Assembly (NCBI RefSeq): GCF_028369295.1
Contig: NZ_JAQMYP010000024.1
Coordinates: forward strand, 62,001 to 126,000
Reading direction: 5' to 3'
Source: Streptomyces sp. HD
GTDB lineage: Bacteria > Actinomycetota > Actinomycetes > Streptomycetales > Streptomycetaceae
DNA: 64,000 bases
Positions within the stretch are counted from its first letter, which is position 1, and each line of letters begins with the position of its first letter. The translations under genes and the position numbers were made by a program. The notes below the pieces were generated by a model. The model was not told where the DNA came from. It searched no databases and saw nothing but the letters and a program-made list of their open reading frames with translations. Of this stretch, positions 33,107 to 41,010 are shown piece after piece.

Positions 33107-33140
33107 GGCTGTCTCCAGTGAGGTCCTGCGAGGGTGAAAT

Positions 33141-33191
33141 GACGCCTGATCAGACGCCTGGTCGGACGCCCGGTCGGACGCCTGGTCAGAC
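33141..33191. repeat. 12-bp direct repeat, four units, upstream of the ferredoxin operon
   Basis: Four head-to-tail units (33141, 33153, 33165, 33177) follow GACGCCTGGTCG with one to three changes, plus a final GAC. The array ends at the GntR stop codon and starts 35 bp before the ferredoxin ATG, where operon promoter elements would be expected. The last unit forms GGTC-A-GACC. Confidence 0.7.
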
Positions 33192-33956
33192 CGAGCGGCG
33201 CAGCAGCCCGCTCATCGCGATCCGGTCGCCGCGGAACCGGATGAACTCCAGGTCCACGGGCCTGCCGTCGCGCAGGTGGGTGAGGCGCTCCAGCATCAGC
33301 ACGGCGGTGCCGCGGGGCGCCTGGAGCACGGTCGCGGAGTGCGCGTCGGCGTTGACGGCCTCCAGGGTGATCTCCGCGTGCCCGAGCGGCTGCCCGGTGA
33401 TCTGCTCCAGCAGCCGGAATACGTCGGTGTTCTCCAGGTCGGCGCCGATGAGTTCGCCGCCGATGTCCAGGGGGAGGTAGGTGAGGTCGAGGGAGAGCGG
33501 CAGCCCGTTCAGTCTGCGGAGCCGCTCGATGTAGAGCACGTCGGTGCCGGTGGGCAGACGGAGCCGCTCGGCCACGGGTGCGGGTGCGGCGACGGGTGCC
33601 ATGGTGCGTACCTCGTTGGTGACCCGGCCGTGTTCTCGCAGGGTTTCCGCGAGTCCCATCAGCCGGTCGAGGCCGTGCGAGTACTTCTCGGCGACGACGA
33701 CGGTGCCGACCCCGGGCAGCCGCTCGACGAGCTGCTCGGCGCGCAGCAGGTCCAGTGCGTGCCGGACGGTGTTGCGCGAGACCTGGTAGTCGGCGGCGAG
33801 CACGTCCTCGTGGGGCAGCGCGCCGCCGGGGAATCCCCCGGTCAGGACCAGGTGCCGGAGCAGGTCCGCGAGCTGCCGCGCCCGGTCCGCACGCAGCCTA
33901 CGGCGACGGGCGGCGGCGAGCGGCGTGGCGTGCTCGCGGATTCGTTCGGGTGGCAT
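33186..33956 (-). CDS. GntR/HutC family regulator with UTRA domain
   Basis: 256 residues from ATG 33956. The winged helix includes ARQLADLLRHLVLTGGFPGG, LPHEDVLAADYQVSRNTVRH and ALDLLRAEQLVERLPGVGTV. The UTRA ligand domain follows (MGLAETLREHGRVTNEV, YIERLRRLNGLPLSLDLTYL, LMLERLTHLRDGRPVDLEFI). HutC-type regulators are usually repressors released by a metabolite of the pathway they control. It lies directly upstream of the ferredoxin-importer-flavoprotein operon on the same strand, separated by 79 bp holding the 12-bp repeats, so it is the obvious regulator. The ligand is unknown. Confidence 0.92.
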   Translation of the reverse strand: MPPERIREHATPLAAARRRRLRADRARQLADLLRHLVLTGGFPGGALPHEDVLAADYQVSRNTVRHALDLLRAEQLVERLPGVGTVVVAEKYSHGLDRLMGLAETLREHGRVTNEVRTMAPVAAPAPVAERLRLPTGTDVLYIERLRRLNGLPLSLDLTYLPLDIGGELIGADLENTDVFRLLEQITGQPLGHAEITLEAVNADAHSATVLQAPRGTAVLMLERLTHLRDGRPVDLEFIRFRGDRIAMSGLLRRSV

Positions 33957-34114
33957 GCGGCGACCATACCGACGGTTTCCGCACGGTGGTGTTGCTGAAT
34001 CATTGCGCCACCTGAGCCCCCTTCATCAAACGGCTGACCTGCGAATTTCCGGGGACTTGGCGCAGTTTCGCCACTGCGCCCGCAGTCCGCGCGGGGCGGG
34101 GCGCCGGCGACATG

Positions 34115-35308
34115 TCACTCGCGGACGAGTTCTAGGCGGCGGCGTTCGAGGTACGCACGCTCCGCCGGGTTCTCCGAGAGCACTACGGCGGCCTCGTACG
34201 CCCGCACGGCCTCCGTGTCGCGGCCCAGTCGGCGCAGGAGATCGGCGCGGACGGCGTGGAAGACGTGGTAGCCGTCCAGGTCCAGGGCGTCCACGAGGTC
34301 GAGGGCCTGCCGTGGACCCGCGACCTCGGCGACGGCGACCGCCCGGTTCAGGGCCACGACGGGACTCGGGGCGACGGCCGTCAACTGGTCGTACAGCCGC
34401 AGGATCTGCGCCCAGTCCGTGGCCCCGGCGTCCGGTGCATCGCTGTGCACGGCCTGGATGGCGGCCTGGATCTGGTACGGCCCCGGCCGGTTGCGGCGCA
34501 GACAGCGCCGGACGAGTTCCTGCCCCTCGGCGATCAGCTCCCGGTCCCACCGGTCGCGGTTCTGCTCGGGCAACGGCACCAGCACGCCATGGGCATCCAG
34601 CCGGGCGTCCCGGCGCGACTCGACGAGGAGCATCAGCGCGAGCAGCCCGGCGACTTCGGGTTCGTCCGGCATGAGCTCGGCCGACAGGCGTCCGAGGCGC
34701 AGCGCCTCCTCGCACAGCCCCGCCTCACCCTCGTACCCCTGGTTGAAGATCAGGTAGACGACGGCGAGCACCCCCGTGAGGCGGTCCGGCAGGTCGGCGT
34801 CGCGGGGCACCCGGTACGGGATCCCGGCGTTGCGGATCTTCGCCTTGGCCCGCACCAAGCGCTGGGCCATGGTGGGTTCGGGGACCAGGAAGGCGCGGGC
34901 GATCTGGGCGGTGGTGAGCCCGCCGAGCAGGCGCAGGGTCAGGGCGACCCGGGCGTGGACGGCGAGGGCGGGGTGGCAGCAGGTGAAGATGAGCCGGAGC
35001 CGGTCGTCGCGCACGGGGCCCTCCTCGGACGGTGCGTCGGGGACGTGCAACAGGGCCGCTTGGGCGTGGCGTTCGTCCCGGCCGGCCTCGCGGCGCAGCC
35101 GGTCGACGGCACGGTTGCGGGCGGTGGTGATGATCCAGCCGGCGGGGCTCGGGGGCACACCGGTCTCCGGCCAGCGCCGTACGGCGGTGGTGAAAGCGTC
35201 CTGGACCGCTTCCTCGGCAAGGTCGATGTCGCCGAGGAAGCGGACGAGGACCGCTACCGCACGGCCGTACTCCGCGCGGAAGACGGCCTCGACGTCCGGG
35301 ACCGTCAT
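34115..35308 (-). CDS. ECF sigma factor with C-terminal extension (ECF42 type)
   Basis: 397 residues from ATG 35308. Region 2 is AEYGRAVAVLVRFLGDIDLA to WIITTARNRAVDRLRREAGR, and region 4 is LLGGLTTAQIARAFLVPEPT followed by MAQRLVRAKAKIR. After these comes a roughly 220-residue helical TPR-like extension (GYEGEAGLCEEALRLGRLSA, YDQLTAVAPSPVVALNRAVA). This layout and an overlapping upstream YciI/DGPF gene define the ECF42 group, which has no classical anti-sigma factor. The extension is thought to control activity. The two genes overlap by four bases. Target promoters cannot be read here, although self-control is common in the group. Confidence 0.92.
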   Translation of the reverse strand: MTVPDVEAVFRAEYGRAVAVLVRFLGDIDLAEEAVQDAFTTAVRRWPETGVPPSPAGWIITTARNRAVDRLRREAGRDERHAQAALLHVPDAPSEEGPVRDDRLRLIFTCCHPALAVHARVALTLRLLGGLTTAQIARAFLVPEPTMAQRLVRAKAKIRNAGIPYRVPRDADLPDRLTGVLAVVYLIFNQGYEGEAGLCEEALRLGRLSAELMPDEPEVAGLLALMLLVESRRDARLDAHGVLVPLPEQNRDRWDRELIAEGQELVRRCLRRNRPGPYQIQAAIQAVHSDAPDAGATDWAQILRLYDQLTAVAPSPVVALNRAVAVAEVAGPRQALDLVDALDLDGYHVFHAVRADLLRRLGRDTEAVRAYEAAVVLSENPAERAYLERRRLELVRE

Positions 35309-35661
35309 CGGTCCTCGGCTTCGCCCATGAACGGCCGCACCTCGATCGGCAGGGTGGTGGCCAGGGCCAGCCTGCGGCCCCACTCCAGGGCGGCGTCCAG
35401 GTCGGGTGCCTTGATCAGGCTGATGCCGCCGAGCATCTCCTTGCCCTCGGCGTACGGCCCGTCGGTGACCAGGACGTCGCCGTCACGGGGCCGCAGCACG
35501 GTGGAGGACTCCGGGCCGTGCAGTCCCCCGGCGAACACCCAGGCGCCGGCCTCGCGCAGCTCTCGGTTGAGGGCGTCGAGGTTCTGCTCGATCTCGCCGA
35601 GGGCCTCCGGTGCGGGCGGCTCCCCGACCGGCTGCATCACATTGAGCAGGTAGTACTTCAT
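35305..35661 (-). CDS. YciI/DGPF domain protein, partner of the ECF42 sigma factor
   Basis: 118 residues from ATG 35661, preceded by GAGGCC. It has MKYYLLNVMQPVGEPPAPEA, EAGAWVFAGGLHGPESSTVL and the family motif VTDGPYAEGKEMLGGISLI. DGPF proteins are small dimeric alpha/beta-barrel proteins almost always linked to ECF42 sigma factors. They are thought to be sensors or outputs of the system, but their chemistry is not settled. It is the first gene of the pair and overlaps the sigma gene by four bases. Confidence 0.93.
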   Translation of the reverse strand: MKYYLLNVMQPVGEPPAPEALGEIEQNLDALNRELREAGAWVFAGGLHGPESSTVLRPRDGDVLVTDGPYAEGKEMLGGISLIKAPDLDAALEWGRRLALATTLPIEVRPFMGEAEDR

Positions 35662-35756
35662 GACGGCCTCCTCAGGCGTCGTGGTGGTCTCTCACCTCCT
35701 ACACGAACGGCCCGTCCCCGGATCGACACCGACGGGCCGACACCGCGCGGATTTTT

Positions 35757-35771
35757 CGGAGAGCGTCTCCG
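35757..35771. promoter_or_regulatory. 6-bp palindrome CGGAGA-N3-TCTCCG
   Basis: A perfect inverted repeat with a 3-nt spacer, in the AT-richer 236-bp region between the divergent YciI gene and the SPW gene. It could be an operator for either. No regulator is identified. Confidence 0.3.
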
Positions 35772-35897
35772 CTTACATCGTCATGAACCCGTCGACCTCT
35801 ACACATAAAGAAGAAATAAGCGCAGAATGACCATAGGCGGCGCCAACCGCACACCGCACCAGACGCGGTCAGGCCTGCGAGTCAAAGGAGACGAGTC

Positions 35898-36338
35898 ATG
35901 GCCAACGTCTCGCCCACCAGAGGTGACATAACCAGCCACCCGGATGTATCCGAAATGCGGGATCGCTACGCCCGCATGCTCGGGGGTCGTGATGTGACGC
36001 TGCTGGACGGACCGGTGTTCCTGCTCGGTCTGTACTGCGCCGTGTCCCCCTGGATACTCCACTACACGACGAGCCAGCCGGCGCTCGTGACCCACAACCT
36101 GGTCGTGGGGATCGCGATCGGCCTGCTGGCCCTCGGGTTCACCCGGGCTCCGGAACGCATGTACGGCCTGAGCTGGGCCTTCTGCGCGATCGGCGTCTGG
36201 ATGATCATCGCGCCGTGGGTCGTCGGGGACAGCCCGGACGCGGGCGTCGTCGTGAACAACATCATCATCGGCGCGCTGGCCGTGATCCTTGGCCTGATGT
36301 GCGCCGGTACGGCGGCGAAGAGCACCTCCGGGCCGTAG
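35898..36338 (+). CDS. SPW repeat membrane protein
   Basis: 146 residues from ATG 35898 with AAGGAG upstream. After a 35-residue hydrophilic head there are four hydrophobic helices in two similar halves. Each half has the SPW-type motif, AVSPWILHY in the first and IIAPWVVGD in the second, followed by a helix (LVVGIAIGLLALGF, NIIIGALAVILGLM). SPW proteins are small integral membrane proteins of unknown function found widely in actinomycetes. It is monocistronic, and I see nothing that fixes its role. Confidence 0.88.
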   Translation: MANVSPTRGDITSHPDVSEMRDRYARMLGGRDVTLLDGPVFLLGLYCAVSPWILHYTTSQPALVTHNLVVGIAIGLLALGFTRAPERMYGLSWAFCAIGVWMIIAPWVVGDSPDAGVVVNNIIIGALAVILGLMCAGTAAKSTSGP

Positions 36339-36418
36339 CGGCGGCCGGGGAGGAACTCACCCGGGCCGGTCCGCACCCGCGGACCGGCCTCTCCGTGCCC
36401 TCAGCTCGGCGGTCCCGT

Positions 36419-37186
36419 TCAGCGGGTCGGCACGAGCCACGGCTCCTGCGGCAGCACATGGCCGGTCTCCAGGAGCGACTTGAGGTTGGACAGCACGGCC
36501 GGCCAGCCGGACGACACGTCGACGCGGGCGCTCTCGTCCGGCAGGTCCTCGTGGGTCACGGTGAGGCGGACGATCTCGGCGTGCCGCTGGATGTCAAAGG
36601 TGACCCGGGAGTACTTGTCCTCCTGACCCTCCTCGTCCGGCGCCGCCCAGGTGGTGACCAGCCGGGTCGGGCGCTCGCTCTCCACCACGGTGCCGACGAC
36701 GTCGGCCACGCCCGAGCCGTCTGTTCGGACATGCTCCCAGCGGGAACCCGGATTCCAGTCCGAGACGTTGCTGTGTCCCCAGTAGGCGGCGGTCAGGTCG
36801 GCGTCGGTGAGCGCGTCCCAGACCTTCTCCGGTGTGCTCTCGATGTAGGTGACGTACACGAATGTTGGCTTGTCGGTCATGGCTTCCTCGGCTCGTCGTT
36901 TCACTGCCCCGAGCACGCGCAGCCGCGGGGCCTCGAACTTGTCGATCCACCGCTCCTGGATCTCGTGGAGCGGGACCGGATTGAGGTAGTGCAGCTTCTC
37001 CCGCCCCCGCCGCACCGTGCTGACCAGGTTGGCGGCCTCCAGGACGGCCAGATGCTGGGTCACCGACTGACGCGCCATGTCGATCCGCGCGCACAGCTCC
37101 CCGAGCGTCTGCCCGTTGTCCTCGCGCAGCCGGTCCAGGAGCCGCCTTCGCGTGTCGTCGGCCAGCGCCTTGAAGACCTTGTCCAT
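36419..37186 (-). CDS. ArsR-type HTH regulator fused to a SRPBCC (AHSA1) domain
   Basis: 255 residues from ATG 37186; an extension to 37240 would run through the palindrome and is rejected. Residues 1-100 are an ArsR winged helix (MDKVFKALADDTRRRLLDRL, LGELCARIDMARQSVTQHLA, VLEAANLVSTVRRGREKLHY). Residues about 118-255 are an AHSA1/START-like ligand cup (YVTYIESTPEKVWDALTDAD, YWGHSNVSDWNPGSRWEHVR, VTFDIQRHAEIVRLTVTHED). In most genomes the two are separate adjacent genes; here they are one chain. It may be a one-component sensor whose SRPBCC domain binds a hydrophobic ligand, probably controlling its own promoter through the palindrome at 37221-37240. Confidence 0.9.
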   Translation of the reverse strand: MDKVFKALADDTRRRLLDRLREDNGQTLGELCARIDMARQSVTQHLAVLEAANLVSTVRRGREKLHYLNPVPLHEIQERWIDKFEAPRLRVLGAVKRRAEEAMTDKPTFVYVTYIESTPEKVWDALTDADLTAAYWGHSNVSDWNPGSRWEHVRTDGSGVADVVGTVVESERPTRLVTTWAAPDEEGQEDKYSRVTFDIQRHAEIVRLTVTHEDLPDESARVDVSSGWPAVLSNLKSLLETGHVLPQEPWLVPTR

Positions 37187-37220
37187 CGCGGGGTCGCTCT
37201 CTGATCGCACACTCAAAGTT

Positions 37221-37240
37221 ATGCAGGCAAATGCCTGCAT
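37221..37240. promoter_or_regulatory. Perfect palindrome in the ArsR-SRPBCC promoter
   Basis: ATGCAGGCA-AA-TGCCTGCAT has 9-bp arms and lies 35-54 bp upstream of the ArsR start, where a -35 element would be. A self-controlling ArsR operator is the likely reading. The divergent secreted-protein gene begins 143 bp away. Confidence 0.72.
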
Positions 37241-37383
37241 GTCAATGGGTGCCAGTTTGGGCTGTTTGCTCCTTACAACCGTTATCTGCCGAATAGCTGT
37301 TACACGACATATGGGGTCCTGTCATGGACGGTCCGTAGCGTCGAACGCGTCGGAACGAACCCCATCGAAGGAACAACTCACTG

Positions 37384-38079
37384 ATGCGTGCTCCCCGCAC
37401 CCTGCGCACCGCCCTCGTCGCCACCGGCGTCACCGCCGCACTGGGCGTCTCGGCCGTCGGCGCGTTCGCCGCCGATACGCCCGCCAAGGCGCCGGTCAAG
37501 TCCGTGGGCCAGGTCGGCCAGGCAGGCAAGGCGGCCCACCACTCCAAGGCCGAGCGTGTCCACGTGAAGACGGTGAAGCTCGCGGACAAGGTCAGCCGGG
37601 CGAAGCTGTACCGCACCGGAGAGGACCGCTACGAGGCGGAGATCTGGGTCAAGGGCCGGAAGTACGGGGCGCTTTACACCGACGGCAGGGCAGCCGCTCG
37701 CGCCCAGAACAACGGGTTGCACGTCACCCTGCACCCGAACGGCAAGGTCACGTCCTGGATCGAGCGGGCCAAGCCCAAGCCGCAGCCCAAGCCGGTCGTC
37801 AAGCGCCTCCTGGTCGCCACCCCGACCCTGGCGGACGGCGTGACCACTGCGAAGGTCTACCGGCTCGCCACCCACCACTACGAGGCCGACATCTTCGCGG
37901 ACGGCGTACGCCTCGACACCCTCGTCGCGAACGGCCGTGCCGCCTACGGCGAGAACAACGGGCTGAAGGTCGTACTGAAGCCGGACGGCCAGTTGATCTC
38001 GGGATTCGACGAGACCACGGACCCGGCCACCACACCCTCGCCCGGCACCGACGACCAGCTCCAGCCGGAAGCCGGCTGA
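37384..38079 (+). CDS. Secreted protein with two internal repeat domains, function unknown
   Basis: 231 residues from ATG 37384 with GGAACAACTC upstream. A Sec signal ends near residue 30 (AVGAFAADT). Two homologous units of about 60 residues lie at 68-126 and 150-208: ADKVSRAKLYR / ADGVTTAKVYR, YEAEIWVKG / YEADIFADG, DGRAAARAQNNGLHVTLHPN / NGRAAYGENNGLKVVLKPDG. They are joined by a Lys/Pro linker (AKPKPQPKPVVKR). No cysteine or lipobox is seen, so it should be free outside the cell. I do not recognise the domain. The repeats suggest two binding modules in tandem. Confidence 0.82.
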   Translation: MRAPRTLRTALVATGVTAALGVSAVGAFAADTPAKAPVKSVGQVGQAGKAAHHSKAERVHVKTVKLADKVSRAKLYRTGEDRYEAEIWVKGRKYGALYTDGRAAARAQNNGLHVTLHPNGKVTSWIERAKPKPQPKPVVKRLLVATPTLADGVTTAKVYRLATHHYEADIFADGVRLDTLVANGRAAYGENNGLKVVLKPDGQLISGFDETTDPATTPSPGTDDQLQPEAG

Positions 38080-38153
38080 CCGACCTCGCCCATACGTCCG
38101 GCACGAGCCAAAACCGTTCGCCAACGACGCCTGCCCCCAGGCACCCTGCCCGC

Positions 38154-38723
38154 ATGGATCACGCAGAGGTACTCCTCATCGGAGGACGGGCCGGGGTCGG
38201 CAAGACCACGGTGGGCTGGGAGGTTTCGGCTCGGTTGCGGGCCGTGCGGGTCGCGCACGCCGTGATCGACGGCGACTTCATGGGCGCCGTCCATCCGGCC
38301 CCGGACGGCGACGCGCACCGGGCCGGCATCACGGAGCGGAACCTGGCCGCCGTGTGGGGCAATTACGCCGAGCTCGGCTACCGGCGACTCGTCTATGTGA
38401 ACACCGTCAGCGTGCTCGACGAGGCCACGCCCATGTTCCGCCGGGCCATGGGCGACGGAATACGGGTGGTGCGGGTTCTGCTCACCGCGACCGACGAGAC
38501 CGCCGAACTGCGGCTGGCCGGGCGCGAGCTCGGCTCCGAGCTGGAGCAGGAGGTGAGGAGCAGTGCCCGCAAGGCGCGACTGCTGGACGAGCGGGCACCC
38601 GCGGACGTCCTGCGCGTGGTGACCGACGGCCGCTCGGTGATCGACATCGCCTCCGAGGTGGTGAGTGCCACCGGATGGGCGGCGGCCGACGTGGCGAGCG
38701 GCCCGGTGCCGGCCGCCCCCTGA
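38154..38723 (+). CDS. P-loop NTPase / small kinase-like protein
   Basis: 189 residues from ATG 38154. Walker A is GGRAGVGKTT at the N-terminus, followed by HAVIDGDFMGAVHPAP, which resembles the substrate-binding Asp region of nucleoside- or adenylylsulfate-kinase-like proteins. RLVYVNTVSVLDEATPMFRR and VRVLLTATDETAELRLAGRE (a lid-like Arg-rich stretch) follow. It is probably a cytoplasmic small-molecule kinase. Its start follows the secreted protein by 74 bp, but no shared role is evident. The substrate is unknown. Confidence 0.8.
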   Translation: MDHAEVLLIGGRAGVGKTTVGWEVSARLRAVRVAHAVIDGDFMGAVHPAPDGDAHRAGITERNLAAVWGNYAELGYRRLVYVNTVSVLDEATPMFRRAMGDGIRVVRVLLTATDETAELRLAGRELGSELEQEVRSSARKARLLDERAPADVLRVVTDGRSVIDIASEVVSATGWAAADVASGPVPAAP

Positions 38724-38794
38724 AAACGGAACGGACTGTCCCTCTCTCCAGGGGGAACCCGCATCAGTGCGGGGACAGGAGGAAGAGGGGCGAC

Positions 38795-39058
38795 ATGGAG
38801 ATCTCGGGCATCATCAGTGCCATCGTGATCGGCATCATCATCGGTGTGCTGGGGCGTCTCGTGGTTCCGGGCCGTCAGCGCATCGGGGTCCTGTGGACGA
38901 TCCTCGTCGGCATCGTGGCCGCACTGCTCGGCGCGGCCATCGCGGCCGGACTCGACGTGGGCGACACCGACGGCGTCGACTGGGTCGAGTGGCTCATCCA
39001 GATCGGCCTCGCCGCACTGGGCGTGGCCGCACTCGACCGGGCGAAGGCACACCGCTGA
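38795..39058 (+). CDS. GlsB/YeaQ/YmgE family stress-response membrane protein
   Basis: 87 residues from ATG 38795, with AGGAGG a little upstream. Three hydrophobic segments are visible: IISAIVIGIIIGVLGRLVVP, GVLWTILVGIVAALLGAAIA and EWLIQIGLAALGVAAL. The small Gly-rich helices and GRLVVPGRQRIG loop match the transglycosylase-associated (GlsB) family. These are stress-induced membrane proteins of unclear mechanism. It is 71 bp downstream of the P-loop gene. Confidence 0.9.
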   Translation: MEISGIISAIVIGIIIGVLGRLVVPGRQRIGVLWTILVGIVAALLGAAIAAGLDVGDTDGVDWVEWLIQIGLAALGVAALDRAKAHR

Positions 39059-39124
39059 CGTCGTACGTCGTACGCGGGACAACGCGGCGCACGCACGGAC
39101 GGGGTACGGGGCACGCTGGGGGCC

Positions 39125-40102
39125 TTATTTGTGCCCGGCGGTGGCGCGCATCGCGGCGAGGCCGTCGCCGACCGCGGGGTACGCGGGTGTCCAGCCCAGC
39201 TCCCGCTCCGCCTTCGAGGTGGACACCCGCAGCGTCGTCGACATCACGGCGTGCGCGTACGACATGGGCCGCATCAGCCACCGCGGTACGGTCATCGGCT
39301 TCGGCAGCCCGAACTCCTCGGCCACGCACCGGACATGGGCGCCGAAGCCCGTCGGGGCGCGGTCGGCGATGTTGTACGCCTCGCCGGGCCGCCCGTGTTC
39401 GACGGCGGCGGCCACCGCCCGGGCCGCGTCGGTGAGCTCGATCCAGGGCAGGACCCGGCCGTGGTCGGCGGGGACGGGAAGTTGCCGCTTGCGCAGCATG
39501 GGCAGGAGGGCGTCGGTGCCGCCGGGGCCGTAGAACAGGCCGAAGCGGAGCGCGATGCCCTCCAACCCGGGGGTTTCGAAGGTGAGTTGTTCTTTCACCC
39601 GCATCGCCGCGATGTGCCGTTCCAGCTCCGGGGAGCGGCCGCGCGGCCCGAACGGGTCGTCCTCGACGATGACCCGGTCGCCGTGGTCGCCGTAGCCGTA
39701 TCCGAAGACCATCGACTCCGCGACGAGGCGCCGGGCGCCGGTGGCTCGGGCGGCTTCGATCAGGTGGACGGTTCCGTCGGTGCGCAGCGTGTCGGTGGCG
39801 TGCATGCCGCGGTGGCGCATCGGTGGCCTGCGCAGCGCGGTCGCGGCGTGGATCACCGTGTCGAAGTGGTGGCCGTCGACGGCGCGCAGCAGGGCGTCGC
39901 GGTCAAGCAGGTCGGCCCGGATACCGTTGCCCGGTCCACGGCCGAGGCCGGTGACCTTGTGGCCCGCCTCGGTGAGGGCGTGGGTGATGTGCCCGCCGAG
40001 GACACCGCTGGCGCCCGCGAGGAGGATGCTCTGGCTCCGGCCGTTCCGCTCGCTGTGGTCGCTCCGGCTGCTCTGATCCGTGTGGTTCTGGTTCGTCGTC
40101 AT
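39125..40102 (-). CDS. NAD-dependent epimerase/dehydratase (extended SDR)
   Basis: 325 residues from ATG 40102 (40108 is also possible). After a 22-residue Ser/Arg/Asn-rich head comes the Rossmann motif LLAGASGVLGGHITHALTEA, then DTVIHAATALRR and LVAESMVFGYGYGDHGD. The canonical YxxxK is not obvious; AAMRVKEQLTF supplies a possible Lys but the Tyr is Met. This suggests an atypical or non-catalytic member, often annotated as an NAD-dependent epimerase. LRFGLFYGPGGTDALL and YNIADRAP are normal for the family. The substrate is unknown. Confidence 0.85.
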   Translation of the reverse strand: MTTNQNHTDQSSRSDHSERNGRSQSILLAGASGVLGGHITHALTEAGHKVTGLGRGPGNGIRADLLDRDALLRAVDGHHFDTVIHAATALRRPPMRHRGMHATDTLRTDGTVHLIEAARATGARRLVAESMVFGYGYGDHGDRVIVEDDPFGPRGRSPELERHIAAMRVKEQLTFETPGLEGIALRFGLFYGPGGTDALLPMLRKRQLPVPADHGRVLPWIELTDAARAVAAAVEHGRPGEAYNIADRAPTGFGAHVRCVAEEFGLPKPMTVPRWLMRPMSYAHAVMSTTLRVSTSKAERELGWTPAYPAVGDGLAAMRATAGHK

Positions 40103-40159
40103 GACCATGCGACGGATCGAGCGGGCGCGAATGTGACATCCACGCACGGTGGGCTGCCG

Positions 40160-40936
40160 CTACGGCACGTACACATGAGGCGTCGTGGTGGTGAGCGGTG
40201 CGAAGCCGAGGCGCTCCAGGATGGGGCGGCTGGCGCTCATCGCGTCCACCTGGAGGTACCGGTAGCCGCGGTCCACGGCGGCGCGCGCCCGGTGCGCGAC
40301 CAGGGCACGGTAGATGCCGCGACCGCGCCAGGCCTCGACGGTGCCCCCGCCCCACAGCCCGGCGAACCTCGTGCCCGGCACCAGCTCCATCCGGGCCGCG
40401 CTCACCGGTGTGTCCCCGGCCAGCGCGACCACGGCGACCACGGTGTCCGGGTCGGCCGCGAGGCGCGCGAGCAACTGGTGCCGCATCCGGGAGCTGTCGG
40501 TGCCGAACGCCTTCTCATGCACCTCGGCGACGAGGTCGACGCCCTCGGTGTCGGTCACCGGCAGGACGCGGATGCCCTCCGGCGGCTCGGCGTCCAGGGT
40601 CAGCCCGGCGACCTCGCCGATCATCAGCGTCTCCTCGGGCTGGGCCGTAAACCCGGCGTCCCTGAGCCGCTGCCCGAGGTCCACCGGGAGGTCGTGCCCG
40701 TAGAGCTTCCACTCGAACTCGCGACCGAGACCGGTGAAGTGGGCGACCTGCTCGGCGATCGCCGCATCGGCGTTCGTCCGGTCCAGGTCGGACCACACGA
40801 CGCCGTTCCAACCGCGTGCGGAGGAGACCTGGCGGACCACGCGCCCGATCTGCTCGACCCGGGCGTCCGGGCTGTCCGGCTGTGCTCCCTCGCGCATGTC
40901 CCGGTCGTACAGGGCGAGTATCGAGGCATGGTCCAT
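40160..40936 (-). CDS. GNAT family N-acetyltransferase
   Basis: 258 residues from ATG 40936. The N-terminal half (ILALYDRDMREGAQPDSPDA, FEWKLYGHDLPVDLGQRLRD) is of the kind found in long two-part GNATs. The C-terminal half has the acetyl-CoA site GGGTVEAWRGRGIYRALVAH, followed by YRYLQVDAMSASRPILERLG. It transfers an acyl group from acyl-CoA to an unknown amine. It is divergent from the deaminase gene across a 74-bp gap. Confidence 0.88.
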   Translation of the reverse strand: MDHASILALYDRDMREGAQPDSPDARVEQIGRVVRQVSSARGWNGVVWSDLDRTNADAAIAEQVAHFTGLGREFEWKLYGHDLPVDLGQRLRDAGFTAQPEETLMIGEVAGLTLDAEPPEGIRVLPVTDTEGVDLVAEVHEKAFGTDSSRMRHQLLARLAADPDTVVAVVALAGDTPVSAARMELVPGTRFAGLWGGGTVEAWRGRGIYRALVAHRARAAVDRGYRYLQVDAMSASRPILERLGFAPLTTTTPHVYVP

Positions 40937-41010
40937 GGCATCACTCCAGCACCGGCCCAAGCCGGGGGCAACAGCTTTACCGGTCAACGACATCTCCGAG
41001 GTGGTACTCC

